A DNA stretch of 19,966 bases from Hyphomicrobiales bacterium (GCA_015655535.1 JAATEW010000310.1:1-19966); one strand, 5' to 3'; shown: positions 1 to 7,922, counted from the stretch's first letter. Numbers and translations: made by a program. Notes: generated by a model from the sequence alone, not told the origin.

Positions 1-1
1 A

Positions 2-1585
2 CACGGGACGACCATGGCTTCGTCCTCATTCTCGGCCGTCGACGAAGCCGAACGCCCGACCGTGCAGGTCGGCGATCCTTTCTCGGAAAAGGTTTTGCTC
101 GAGGCCTGCCTTGAATTGATGGCGTCCGGCGCGGTCGTCGCGATCCAGGACATGGGCGCGGCGGGGCTCACCTCTTCCGCCGTCGAGATGGGTGCCAAGG
201 GCGATCTCGGCGTCGAGCTCGATCTCGATTCCGTGCCTTGCCGCGAGCCCAATATGTCGGCCTACGAGATGATGCTGTCGGAAAGCCAGGAGCGCATGCT
301 CATGGTGCTGCATCCGGAAAAGCGCGAAGAGGCCGAGGCGATTTTCCGCAAATGGGGGCTCGATTTCGCGATCATCGGCAAGACCACGGATAATCTGCGC
401 TTCGTCGTGAAGCACCAGGGCGAGATCAAGGCCGATCTGCCGATCAAGGAGCTGGGTGATGAGGCGCCGCTTTACGATCGCCCGCATGTCGCGCCGAAGA
501 AGCTGCCCATTATAAACGCCGCGGATGTAACCCCGCCGATCGACAATGCCGAGGCCTTGAAGCGGCTTCTGGCGACGCCCGATCTTTGCAGCAAGCGCTG
601 GATCTGGGAGCAATATGATCAGTTCATTCTGAGCAATACGGTTGCAGGCCCCGGCGGCGACGCCGCCGTCATCCGGCTCGATGGCGAGCCAGATGAGGCC
701 TCGGGCGCCATGGCGACGCCTGGTCTCGCTTTTACGACCGATGTCACGCAGCGCTATTGCGAAGCCGACCCCTATGAGGGCGGCAAGCAGGCCGTGGCGG
801 AAGCCTGGCGCAATCTCTCAGCCGTCGGCGCCTTGCCGCGCGCGGTGACGGATAATCTCAATTTCGGCAATCCGGAAAAGCCCGAGATCATGGGGCAGCT
901 CGTCGCCTGCCTCGACGGCATAGGCGAAGCGTGCCGTGCCCTCGACTTCCCGATCGTCTCGGGGAATGTCTCGCTTTATAACGAGAGCGCCGGACAGGAC
1001 ATTCTGCCGACGCCCGCAATCGGCGGGGTCGGCACGCTGGAGGATGCGAGCCGGACGCAAAACATCGCCTTCATGCGGCCGAATGATTCGATCCTGCTGA
1101 TTGGCGAGACAAGGGGCTGGCTTGGCCAATCGCTCTACCTGCGCGACATCTGCGGCCGGGAGGAGGGCGCGCCACCCCCGGTCGATCTCGCCGCCGAAAA
1201 GAAGAACGGCGACTTCGTCCGCGGCCTGATTCGCAACCGGGCACTGACAGCCGCGCATGATATTTCGGACGGCGGCTTCGCCGTGGCGCTCGCCGAAATG
1301 GCCATGGCTGGCAACATCGGCGCGACGGTCGAAATCGACGCGGCGATCCCGCCCCATGCTTATTTCTTTGGGGAAGACCAAGCGCGCTATATCGTCACAG
1401 CGGCTCCGGATAAGGCAAATGCGATCTTGATGGAATCTCAACAGGCAGGCGTTGCCTGTAAAATCATCGGTTTGACTGGGGGGAATGCGTTGACCATCGG
1501 GGGCGCCACGGCCATATTATTGGATGACCTGAGGCGGGGCCATGAAGCGTGGCTTCCGGACTATATGGGACGTTTCCATTCTTAA
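2..1585 (+). CDS. purL: Phosphoribosylformylglycinamidine synthase subunit PurL (3' part; 5' end outside window)
   Basis: PurL makes formylglycinamidine ribonucleotide from FGAR, ATP and ammonia in de novo purine synthesis. In bacteria with the small form it works with PurQ (glutaminase) and PurS. The reading frame is open from base 2 and reads HGTTMAS, matching the internal GIHGATMAS region of PurL, so the ATG at 14 is an internal Met and the true start lies upstream. Visible family blocks include QDMGAAGLTSSAVEMG near the start, the acidic stretch REPNMSAYEMMLSESQER, NLNFGNPEKPEIMGQ, PIVSGNVSLYNES in the second AIR-synthase-like half, and AAHDISDGGFAVALAEMA in the C-terminal domain. About 528 codons are present, consistent with a protein of roughly 740 residues. 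bolA and grxD follow on the same strand, a common alphaproteobacterial order. No defect is visible. Confidence 0.96.
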   Translation, partial: HGTTMASSSFSAVDEAERPTVQVGDPFSEKVLLEACLELMASGAVVAIQDMGAAGLTSSAVEMGAKGDLGVELDLDSVPCREPNMSAYEMMLSESQERMLMVLHPEKREEAEAIFRKWGLDFAIIGKTTDNLRFVVKHQGEIKADLPIKELGDEAPLYDRPHVAPKKLPIINAADVTPPIDNAEALKRLLATPDLCSKRWIWEQYDQFILSNTVAGPGGDAAVIRLDGEPDEASGAMATPGLAFTTDVTQRYCEADPYEGGKQAVAEAWRNLSAVGALPRAVTDNLNFGNPEKPEIMGQLVACLDGIGEACRALDFPIVSGNVSLYNESAGQDILPTPAIGGVGTLEDASRTQNIAFMRPNDSILLIGETRGWLGQSLYLRDICGREEGAPPPVDLAAEKKNGDFVRGLIRNRALTAAHDISDGGFAVALAEMAMAGNIGATVEIDAAIPPHAYFFGEDQARYIVTAAPDKANAILMESQQAGVACKIIGLTGGNALTIGGATAILLDDLRRGHEAWLPDYMGRFHS

Positions 1586-1641
1586 GGGTTTTTCCGGCGG
1601 CAGTTCCTTGCGCGCCTCAGCCCACGACGAGGACTAAAGCT

Positions 1642-1878
1642 ATGCCTATGGAAGGATCAGAAATCGAGCGGCTCATCAAGGAAGGTATTCCGGACGCCCG
1701 GGTCCAGACCACCGATCTCGTCGGCGACAAGGATCATTGGGCCGCTGTCGTGATCTCCTCCGAGTTCACCGGCAAGAGCAAAGTCCAGCAGCACCAGATC
1801 GTCTATAAGGCGCTCGGCGCCCACATGGGTGGCGTGCTCCATGCTTTGCAGCTCACGACCTACGCACCCAAGGCCTAA
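1642..1878 (+). CDS. bolA: BolA family protein (BolA2/IbaG-like)
   Basis: A 78-residue BolA-fold protein. BolA proteins form [2Fe-2S]-bridged complexes with CGFS monothiol glutaredoxins and take part in iron-sulfur handling; the immediately downstream gene is exactly such a glutaredoxin. The family core is FTGKSKVQQHQIVYKALG (residues 42-59), followed by the invariant His in VLHALQL (His67). The short N-terminus and this core resemble the BolA2/IbaG subgroup more than classical E. coli BolA. The ATG at 1642 is preferred because GAGGACT lies just upstream and the protein then has normal family length; the frame stays open upstream to 1549 but that would overlap purL. The gap to purL is 56 bp and to grxD 57 bp, so co-transcription is plausible. 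The symbol is given at family level. Confidence 0.93.
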   Translation: MPMEGSEIERLIKEGIPDARVQTTDLVGDKDHWAAVVISSEFTGKSKVQQHQIVYKALGAHMGGVLHALQLTTYAPKA

Positions 1879-1935
1879 ACACAAACGTAACGCGGTTTGA
1901 CCGCGACAGCATCAACCAAGCGAAAGGACATAGCT

Positions 1936-2295
1936 ATGTCTGGCGTTAATGACCTCATCAAATCCATCGTCGACAAGAATGACGTCGTCCTCTTCATGAA
2001 GGGCACCCCGAATTTCCCGCAATGCGGCTTCTCGGGCCAATGTGTTCAAATTCTCGGCTATCTCGACGTGAACTACGAGCACGTCAATTGCCTCGAGAAC
2101 GACGAAATCCGCCAAGGCATCAAGGATTTCTCGAGCTGGCCCACGATTCCTCAGCTCTACATCAAGGGCGAGTTCATCGGCGGCAGCGACATCCTCAAGG
2201 AAATGTTCCAGTCGGGCGAACTCGCCTCGACCTTCGCCGCCAAGGGCATCGAATATAAGGTCCCGGCCCCGCCGAAGCAGCCCCAGAAGGCGTAA
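1936..2295 (+). CDS. grxD: Monothiol glutaredoxin, Grx4/GrxD type
   Basis: A 119-residue cytosolic monothiol glutaredoxin. The active site reads KGTPNFPQCGFS with the single Cys at residue 30 in the diagnostic CGFS motif. WPTIPQLYIKGEFIGGSDIL follows, containing the cis-Pro (TIP) and the glycine-rich glutathione-binding region. CGFS glutaredoxins bind a [2Fe-2S] cluster with glutathione, deliver clusters to target proteins and pair with BolA proteins, consistent with the adjacent bolA. The start at 1936 is chosen because AAAGGA sits about 8 nt upstream and MSGVNDLIKSIV matches the family N-terminus; an upstream ATG at 1897 would add an unconserved leader. The C-terminus has a short Pro/Lys/Gln tail. 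A palindrome 35 bp after the stop may end the transcript. Confidence 0.96.
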   Translation: MSGVNDLIKSIVDKNDVVLFMKGTPNFPQCGFSGQCVQILGYLDVNYEHVNCLENDEIRQGIKDFSSWPTIPQLYIKGEFIGGSDILKEMFQSGELASTFAAKGIEYKVPAPPKQPQKA

Positions 2296-2329
2296 TCGCG
2301 GCGCCTCATCTTTTCGGAAGAATATCGTC

Positions 2330-2352
2330 ATGGCCGGGCTTGTCCCGGCCAT
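2330..2352. repeat. REP-like palindrome downstream of grxD
   Basis: Perfect 9-bp inverted repeat, ATGGCCGGG and CCCGGCCAT around the 5-nt centre CTTGT. It is the CGTCATGGCCGGG type of short palindrome common between genes in this order. It could fold into a stable RNA stem after grxD, but there is no T-tract, so a role as an intrinsic terminator is unproven. Confidence 0.6.
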
Positions 2353-2436
2353 TTGCGTTTGGCCCACCGCTACGGTCGTAACCTCTTTCCCGCATGCTGA
2401 AACTCGCGGGCAACGCGGGCGCGCCAGCATGGCCGC

Positions 2437-3615
2437 ATGACGAAAACAGCTCAGCGCCTCCTCGCCAATATTCAGGATTTGGCCCCTGACCTCGCCGCGC
2501 GCGCGGCCGACATGGAGGCCGCGCGCCGCATCCCGCTCGACCTCGTGGACATGCTGAAATTCATGGGCGCCTTCCGCGTACTTGTACCCCGCTCCCACGG
2601 CGGCCTGGAGTTCGACCTGCCGTCGGCTTTGGACATCATCACGGCTCTCGGCCGAATTGACGGATCCATAGGCTGGACCGCGATGATCGGCATCGGGGGC
2701 GGCCTCTTTGCCCCTTTGCTCCCCCGGGAAATCTATAAGCAAATCTATGAAAATGGCCCGGACGTGATCTTCGCCGGCTCGATCCAGCCAGCCGGTACGG
2801 CCGAAGCCGTGCAGGGCGGCTGGCGCGTCAACGGACGCTGGCCCTTCGCAAGCGGTTGCCAACACGCCGATTGGATGGGCGGGTTCTGTATCATGACGAA
2901 GGACGGGAAGCCGCTTCCAGGGCCAGTGGAAGGCACACCGCTCATCCGCGGCTGTTTCCTGCGGGCCCGCGACTGGTCGATCGAGGATACCTGGCACGTC
3001 GCCGGGCTCAAAGCCACGGGCAGCCACCACATCGTGCTGAAGGACGTCACAGTCCCCGACACGCATTTCTTCGATCTCACCAACTCCGCGCCTTGCGTTC
3101 AAGCACCGCTTGCGCGCGTCGTGCAGCAAGTGTTTCCCTTATTGCATTCCGCCAATGCCATCGGCGTCGCCGAGGGCGCCTTGGACGAACTCGTCGCGCT
3201 TGCCAATGCTGGACGGCAGCAGTTCAGAGCCATGGCGCCGCTCAGCGAGTCGGAAATGTTCCAGGCCGAACTCGGCCGCGCCGCCGCCGATCTCCGCGCA
3301 GCCCAGGGGTTTCTGCAAATGCAGGCGGCGAGCCATTGGCGCCACGCCCTCGCCGGAACATTGCAGGATGAAGCTTTTCTCACGCAAGCCTTGCAAACCG
3401 GAGCATGGATCGTCACCACGGCCACGCGTATCGCCGAAACCTGCTACAGGCTCGCCGGCGGGATCGCGCTCTACGAAACCTCGCCGCTGCAACGCCGCCT
3501 GCGCGACATGCAGGCAGCATCGCAGCATTATGCCGTGCAACAACGCCATTATGTCGCCGCCGGGAAGATGCTTTTGGGCAATCCCGAGATCGGCAAGAAA
3601 GCACTTGCCGCGTGA
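2437..3615 (+). CDS. Acyl-CoA-dehydrogenase-fold flavin-dependent monooxygenase-like protein (copy 1)
   Basis: A 392-residue protein of the acyl-CoA dehydrogenase fold. It resembles group D two-component flavin monooxygenases (HsaA, DszC and relatives, with the Acyl-CoA_dh_2 type C-terminal domain) rather than true acyl-CoA dehydrogenases. Visible family blocks are GGWRVNGRWPFASGCQHADW (ending at residue 146), DTWHVAGLKATGS (184-196) and a C-terminal helix RRLRDMQAASQH with His364. Such oxygenases use reduced FMN or FAD supplied by a separate reductase to hydroxylate aromatic or hetero-atom substrates; no flavin reductase gene is present nearby and the substrate is unknown. The next gene is a gapless paralogue over almost its whole length. 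Neither copy has a clear Shine-Dalgarno sequence; the start is supported by MTKT and the following residues being conserved in both copies. An acyl-CoA dehydrogenase role is less likely but not excluded. Confidence 0.82.
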   Translation: MTKTAQRLLANIQDLAPDLAARAADMEAARRIPLDLVDMLKFMGAFRVLVPRSHGGLEFDLPSALDIITALGRIDGSIGWTAMIGIGGGLFAPLLPREIYKQIYENGPDVIFAGSIQPAGTAEAVQGGWRVNGRWPFASGCQHADWMGGFCIMTKDGKPLPGPVEGTPLIRGCFLRARDWSIEDTWHVAGLKATGSHHIVLKDVTVPDTHFFDLTNSAPCVQAPLARVVQQVFPLLHSANAIGVAEGALDELVALANAGRQQFRAMAPLSESEMFQAELGRAAADLRAAQGFLQMQAASHWRHALAGTLQDEAFLTQALQTGAWIVTTATRIAETCYRLAGGIALYETSPLQRRLRDMQAASQHYAVQQRHYVAAGKMLLGNPEIGKKALAA

Positions 3616-3642
3616 AGCATAGACACGGACCGGGACCGCGAA

Positions 3643-3662
3643 CGGGCCGCAATTTCGGCCCG
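3643..3662. repeat. Inverted repeat between the two monooxygenase-like genes
   Basis: CGGGCCG and CGGCCCG form a perfect 7-bp stem around CAATTT, 27 bp after the stop of copy 1. It may terminate or stabilise the upstream transcript, but no T-run follows. It lies just upstream of the leader block conserved with copy 1. Confidence 0.4.
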
Positions 3663-3734
3663 CGAGGCTACAGCCGTAACCTCTCCCCCTGACGCTGAAA
3701 CGCGCTCGAAACGCAGGCTTCGTAGCCTCACGAC

Positions 3735-4919
3735 ATGACAAAAACAGTCCAACATCTCCTCGCCAATATTCAGGACTTGGCCCCTGACATCGCCGCCCGC
3801 GCGGCCGAGATCGAAGCCGGACGGCGGATACCGCCCGACATCGTGGAAAAGCTGAGATCGATCGGCGTCTACCGCACGCTCGTGCCCAAATCTCATGGCG
3901 GGTTTGAGCTCGATTTGGCCTCGGCCGTGGACGTCATCGCGGCGCTGAGCCGCATCGACGGGTCCCTCGGCTGGTCGGCGATGGTCGCGACAGGCGGTCA
4001 GGTCTTCGCGCCTCTGCTCTCGAAAGACATGTATAATCAAGTCTATGCGAAGGGTCCGGATGTCGCCTTCGCAGGCTCGGCAAGGCCAACCGGTACCATG
4101 GAGGCCGTTCCTGGAGGCTGGCGCGTCAATGGACGCTGGCCCTTCATGAGCGGCTGCCTTCACGCCGATTGGATAGCCACCTTCTGCATCGCCATCAAAG
4201 ACGGCAAACCCATCCAGGGACCCGTGCCCGGCATACCTGCCATTCGCGCCTGCATATTGCCCGCACAGGAATGGCAGATCGAGGATACATGGCATGTCAT
4301 GGGCCTCAAGGGCACCGGCAGTCACGACATACTCCTCAAAGACATGATCGTCGCCGACGCCTCTGCCGTCGATCTAGCCAATGCCACGCCCTGCATCCCG
4401 GCACCGCTTGCGCGCGGTTTGCAGAATGTCCTGCCCCTGCTGCATAGCGCCAATTCCGTGGGCATGGGCCAAGGCGTCTTGGACGATCTCACCGCCGTGG
4501 CCAGGGGCGGACGGCAGCAGTTCAACGCCGCCGTGCCGCTGCGCGATTCGGAACTCTTCCAAGCCGGGCTTGGGCACGCCGCTGCCGAGTTGCGAGCTGC
4601 CGAAGCGCTGCTTCAAAGCGAGGCCGCGCGCTATTGGCGCTATGCGCTTGCCGGAACATTGCAGGAGGCAGCGCTTCTCACGCGGGCAAGGCAGACCTCG
4701 GCCTGGATCACAAGCACATGCGCGCGCATCGCCGAAGTCTGTTTCAGGCTTGCTGGCAGCGCGGCAATCTATGAGAGCTCACCGTTGCAGCGGCGGCTGC
4801 GCGATCTTCAAACGGCGGCGCAGCATTATACGGCCCAGGAAAGACATTACGCGATCGCCGGCCAGCAGCTCCTGCGGGAGGACGCGGCGGAGGCGCCCAA
4901 GGCGACGCTCGTCGCGTGA
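3735..4919 (+). CDS. Acyl-CoA-dehydrogenase-fold flavin-dependent monooxygenase-like protein (copy 2, paralogue)
   Basis: A 394-residue paralogue of the preceding gene. The two proteins align without gaps from MTKT to near the C-terminus, at about 60% identity judged by eye. The same family blocks are present: NGRWPFMSGCLHADW, DTWHVMGLKGTGSHD (the more usual GLKGTGS form; copy 1 has GLKATGS) and RRLRDLQTAAQHY near the end. The main divergence is in the loop after the WHVxGL block and in the last 15 residues, suggesting different substrates or partners. It is likely the oxygenase half of a two-component flavin system, with no reductase in the window. The 119-bp gap to copy 1 and the conserved leader suggest a tandem duplication that carried its own upstream region. 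The gene converges on tlpA with only 16 bp between stops. Confidence 0.82.
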   Translation: MTKTVQHLLANIQDLAPDIAARAAEIEAGRRIPPDIVEKLRSIGVYRTLVPKSHGGFELDLASAVDVIAALSRIDGSLGWSAMVATGGQVFAPLLSKDMYNQVYAKGPDVAFAGSARPTGTMEAVPGGWRVNGRWPFMSGCLHADWIATFCIAIKDGKPIQGPVPGIPAIRACILPAQEWQIEDTWHVMGLKGTGSHDILLKDMIVADASAVDLANATPCIPAPLARGLQNVLPLLHSANSVGMGQGVLDDLTAVARGGRQQFNAAVPLRDSELFQAGLGHAAAELRAAEALLQSEAARYWRYALAGTLQEAALLTRARQTSAWITSTCARIAEVCFRLAGSAAIYESSPLQRRLRDLQTAAQHYTAQERHYAIAGQQLLREDAAEAPKATLVA

Positions 4920-4935
4920 GTCCCGGGCCGCGGGC

Positions 4936-5616
4936 CTAACTATGCTGCGCCGCCGTGATCAGCGCCGCGGCCTCTGGCGAATCCCATTTGGCGGGACCGG
5001 CCATCGTGCCGATCTCGCAGCCGTCCTTGCCGACCAGAATCGTCGTCGGCAGGCCCATGATCCCGCCCTTTTGCTTCAGGACCTGAAACACATCGGCCTT
5101 CGGATCGGCGTAGAAGCCGAGCTTCTCGACCCCAATTTCGCCGAAAAAGCTCTTCGCCTTGTCGAGACGCGACGTATCCATATTGACTGCCACAACCTCG
5201 AAGTCGTCGGAGCCGAGACTGGCCTCGAGCCGGTCGAGCGACGGCATTTCCTGGCGGCATGGCACGCACCAGGTCGCCCAGAGATTGAGGAGCACCAGCC
5301 GGCCCTTGAAGGCGGCAAGGCTGGTTTTTGCGCCATCCGGACCATTAAAGGTAAGATCCGGCAAGGATTTGGGCGCAGAATTGAGGTTCAAGGCGGCCAC
5401 TTCGCCATGAACGAGCGGTTTCAGCCGCGCAGTCAGATCCTTTTCAGGCGCGCATTTGGCCGCGTCGGCCGCGGCTTCCTTGCTGTCAGGCTTGCCCATC
5501 CCGTATAGGACGGCACCCAAGGCGGCGATGACGAGCGCCGCCCCCGCTAAAATCGGCACGAGCCGCGATTTCGTCCGGGCGGTGGGTTCACCAGGTTTTT
5601 GAGGGTCGTCGGTCAT
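4936..5616 (-). CDS. tlpA: Thiol:disulfide interchange protein TlpA (membrane-anchored periplasmic thioredoxin)
   Basis: A 226-residue protein with an N-terminal cytoplasmic tail, one hydrophobic anchor (about residues 19-40) and a periplasmic thioredoxin-fold domain. The redox site is NLWATWCVPC (Cys117/Cys120) and the cis-Pro is in MGLPTT (Pro190). In Bradyrhizobium TlpA supplies reducing power for cytochrome aa3 assembly. Two further cysteines, Cys55 and Cys200, are spaced relative to the active site as in that protein, where as I recall they form a structural disulfide. The start at 5616 is preferred: AAAGG precedes it on the minus strand and the anchor is then N-terminal; the frame is open to 5799 but that would run through the argH start. 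It is divergent from argH with 39 bp between starts, a neighbourhood I know from related genomes. Confidence 0.93.
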   Translation of the reverse strand: MTDDPQKPGEPTARTKSRLVPILAGAALVIAALGAVLYGMGKPDSKEAAADAAKCAPEKDLTARLKPLVHGEVAALNLNSAPKSLPDLTFNGPDGAKTSLAAFKGRLVLLNLWATWCVPCRQEMPSLDRLEASLGSDDFEVVAVNMDTSRLDKAKSFFGEIGVEKLGFYADPKADVFQVLKQKGGIMGLPTTILVGKDGCEIGTMAGPAKWDSPEAAALITAAQHS

Positions 5617-5655
5617 GAGGCCTTTGTCAGAGCACGAGACTAAAAGAGCGAGACG

Positions 5656-7053
5656 ATGAGTAACAAGATGTGGGGTGGACGGTTCGCGGAAAAACCCGCC
5701 GCCATCATGCAGGAGATCAACGCCTCGGTCGGCTTCGACTACAAGCTCGCCGCGCAGGATATCGCGGGCTCGCTCGCCCATGTCGAAATGCTGGCGCAAA
5801 CGGGCCTTGTCTCGCGCGAGGACGCCGAAGCGATTTCGCGGGGCTTAGCCGAAATTCGCGGCGAAATCGAGAGCGGCGCTTTCACCTTTTCGCCAGAACT
5901 CGAAGATATTCATATGAATATCGAGTCGCGGCTCGCAACTAAGATCGGCCCCGCCGCCGGGCGCCTGCATACGGCCCGCTCGCGCAACGACCAGGTCGCG
6001 GTCGATTTCAGGCTCTGGGTCCGCGACACCATCGATCATCTCGATGCGCAATTGAAGGATCTGCAGCGGGCCCTGGCCGAAAAGGCGGTCGAGCATGCGG
6101 CAAGCCTGATGCCGGGCTTCACCCACCTCCAAACCGCCCAGCCCGTCACCTTTGGGCATCATCTTCTGGCCTATGTGGAAATGTTTTCGCGGGACCGCTC
6201 GCGCTTTTGTGATGCGCGGGCGCGGCTCAACGAATGTCCGCTCGGCGCGGCGGCGCTGGCCGGAACCTCGTTTCCGATCGACCGCGAGGCGACGGCCAAG
6301 GCACTCGGCTTCGACCGGCCGACCGCCAATTCGCTTGATTCCGTCGCCGACCGCGATTTCGTGCTGGAGCCGCTCGCCGATGCCGCCATCTGCGCCGTGC
6401 ATCTGTCGCGTTTCGCCGAGGAAATCGTGCTCTGGACCACGGCGCAATTCGGCTTCGCGCGGCTTACGGATCAGTTTTCGACCGGCTCTTCGATCATGCC
6501 GCAAAAGCGCAATCCGGACGCGGCCGAACTGGTGCGCGGCAAGTCCGGACGCGTGATCGGCGCGCTCGCCGGTCTCTTGATCGTGATGAAGGGCCTGCCG
6601 CTCGCCTATTCGAAGGACATGCAGGAAGACAAGGAAGGCGCTTTCGACGCCTTGCAGACGCTCTCTTTGTCGATCGCGGCGATGGCGGGCATGGTCCGCG
6701 ACCTTGAGCCGGACCTCAAAAAGATGAAAGCCGCCGCGGGCGAGGGCTATGCGACGGCAACCGACCTCGCCGATTGGCTCGTGCGCGAGCTGAAAATGCC
6801 GTTTCGCGAGGCCCACCATGTGACGGGCCGGCTTGTCGCTCTGGCCTCGGAACGCAAGATCGGCCTGCAAAAACTGTCGTTGGACGAGCTGCAATCGGTC
6901 GAGCCTCGGATCACGAAAGAGATTTATGACGTGCTTGGCGTCGAAAACTCGGTCAAAAGCCGGACGAGCTACGGCGGGACGGCGCCCAAGAATGTCCGGG
7001 CCCAGGCCAAGCGCTGGCTGGCGAGGCTTGCTAAAGAAAAGCAAGCAAAATAG
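5656..7053 (+). CDS. argH: Argininosuccinate lyase
   Basis: Cleaves argininosuccinate to arginine and fumarate, the last step of arginine biosynthesis; cytosolic, normally a homotetramer. The 465-residue length is typical. Family blocks: MWGGRF at the N-terminus, HTARSRNDQVA (about 105-115), THLQTAQPVTFGHH (156-169, with the catalytic-site His), and the fumarase/lyase signature GSSIMPQKRNP (278-288) with the flexible-loop catalytic Ser. The ATG at 5656 gives the standard N-terminus MSNKMWGGRF. It is divergently transcribed from tlpA, so both promoters must lie in or overlap the 39-bp spacer or the ends of the coding regions. lptM and lysA follow on the same strand, linking arginine and lysine synthesis genes by position, but a repeat-filled 290-bp gap separates argH from lptM. 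Confidence 0.97.
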   Translation: MSNKMWGGRFAEKPAAIMQEINASVGFDYKLAAQDIAGSLAHVEMLAQTGLVSREDAEAISRGLAEIRGEIESGAFTFSPELEDIHMNIESRLATKIGPAAGRLHTARSRNDQVAVDFRLWVRDTIDHLDAQLKDLQRALAEKAVEHAASLMPGFTHLQTAQPVTFGHHLLAYVEMFSRDRSRFCDARARLNECPLGAAALAGTSFPIDREATAKALGFDRPTANSLDSVADRDFVLEPLADAAICAVHLSRFAEEIVLWTTAQFGFARLTDQFSTGSSIMPQKRNPDAAELVRGKSGRVIGALAGLLIVMKGLPLAYSKDMQEDKEGAFDALQTLSLSIAAMAGMVRDLEPDLKKMKAAAGEGYATATDLADWLVRELKMPFREAHHVTGRLVALASERKIGLQKLSLDELQSVEPRITKEIYDVLGVENSVKSRTSYGGTAPKNVRAQAKRWLARLAKEKQAK

Positions 7054-7160
7054 AGCCATAAGGCGTTCTGTCCAGCTGCTCCTGACGAACAGGTCTTTTT
7101 CGGCTAGGGTGCAGCCTTGATGAATTGGCATGATTGCTTACTCAAAGGTTGAGCGCGTTT

Positions 7161-7284
7161 CCTTCTCCCCTTGCGGGAGAAGTGGCCGGCGGAGCCGGCT
7201 GGATGAGGGGGCCCATCAGAATAAGGTTTTAACCCCTCACCCGGCAGACTTCGTCTGCCACCCTCTCCCGCAAGGGGAGAGGGT
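7161..7284. repeat. RIME-like compound palindromic repeat, copy 1
   Basis: A 124-bp element whose two ends are reverse complements of each other (about CTTCTCCC near 7161-7182; CCCTCTCCC...GGGAGAGGG at 7261-7283), and each end is itself palindromic. Inside are two more hairpins: GCCGGC around GGA, and GGCAGAC/GTCTGCC around TTC at 7243-7259. The stretches GGATGAGGGG and CCCCTCAC also pair. This layout recalls the RIME class of intergenic mosaic elements of rhizobia. A second copy lies at 7923-8053. It fills most of the argH-lptM gap (7054-7343); I see no gene there. Confidence 0.75.
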
Positions 7285-7343
7285 TCGCCCGCTCGTCTTA
7301 TGAATTCATGACGTAGAGTGACCTTGGCTTTGGAGTCGATCGC

Positions 7344-7658
7344 TTGAATTTCAGCCCTCTCAAAAACCTGGGCGTCATCGTCTGCGTCACAGCCTTGGGC
7401 CTGTCGCTCTCCGGCTGCGGCCGTAAAGGGCCGCTTGAACCGCCGCCGGGCGTGCCGGAGAGCCAAGCCGCGCCCATGATCAACCCGACGACGTCGGGAA
7501 CGTTGGACGCCAATAATTCCCTCGCCGCAAAGGAATCAAACAGCCCCATTCCCGATGCGGGCACGCAACAGCCCGCAACCGGCACCGCTGCTCCGCAGCC
7601 CGCCGCCGCGCCGGCTGTCAAACCGAAGCGGACTTTCTTCCTTGATCCGCTGCTTTGA
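7344..7658 (+). CDS. lptM: Small lipoprotein, LptM/YifL-like
   Basis: A 104-residue predicted outer-membrane lipoprotein. The signal peptide (about residues 1-24) ends in a lipobox LSLSGC, and the following GRKGPLEPPPG matches the short conserved motif of LptM (YifL), which in E. coli assists assembly of the LPS translocon LptDE. The rest is Pro/Ala-rich and ends in KRTFFLDPLL, as is usual in the alphaproteobacterial versions placed before lysA. The start is TTG at 7344, supported by TGGAG 8 nt upstream and by the signal peptide beginning there; no ATG gives a better fit. It stands between two RIME-like repeats, with a 452-bp repeat-filled gap before lysA. Confidence 0.85.
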   Translation: MNFSPLKNLGVIVCVTALGLSLSGCGRKGPLEPPPGVPESQAAPMINPTTSGTLDANNSLAAKESNSPIPDAGTQQPATGTAAPQPAAAPAVKPKRTFFLDPLL

Positions 7659-7880
7659 GCATGATGATTGGGATCGGATCGATCCAAAATCATGAAACGT
7701 GGTCGATTCAATAAGTTGGAGCGGGATGCGGGCGCAAAACCGCTTACACTTTTGCTTATCCCGCTCTAGAGCATCGGACCGAAAAGTGCGCAGCGGTTTT
7801 CGGACCAATCCGATGCGGTTTTGAAGACTTAAAGGCGCTGGAGCGATTCTATTTGAACGTCCACCGCTCTAGAGCAATTT
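7659..7880. repeat. Cluster of short palindromic intergenic repeats between lptM and lysA
   Basis: No gene is visible in the 452-bp lptM-lysA gap. This first half holds at least three imperfect inverted repeats. One is near 7663-7693 (ATGATTGGGATC against GATCCAAAATCAT). A second is at about 7720-7767 (AGCGGGAT...GCAAAA against TTTTGC..ATCCCGCT). The third is a nested one at 7771-7816 (GCATCGG/CCGATGC outside, CCGAAAA/TTTTCGG at 7779-7785 and 7797-7803 inside). The third is the CCGAAAAGTGCGCAGCGGTTTTCGG type seen many times in rhizobial genomes. A tail ending at 7875 recurs at 12784-12806. RNA from this region would be highly structured. Confidence 0.65.
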
Positions 7881-7922
7881 CACAATGGGCGCAGATAAGG
7901 CGTCTCAACGTCGTGTGCGAAA

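Noticed and set aside
1912..3129. Long minus-strand frame of 405 codons opposite grxD and the first monooxygenase-like gene
   Set aside because: It lies antisense to two well-supported genes, has no recognisable domain, and its composition (many Arg, His, Asp, Val) is typical of the reverse complement of GC-rich coding DNA.
4381..5508. Plus-strand frame of 375 codons across the end of the second monooxygenase-like gene and tlpA
   Set aside because: It overlaps two genes with clear motifs and shows no family features of its own.
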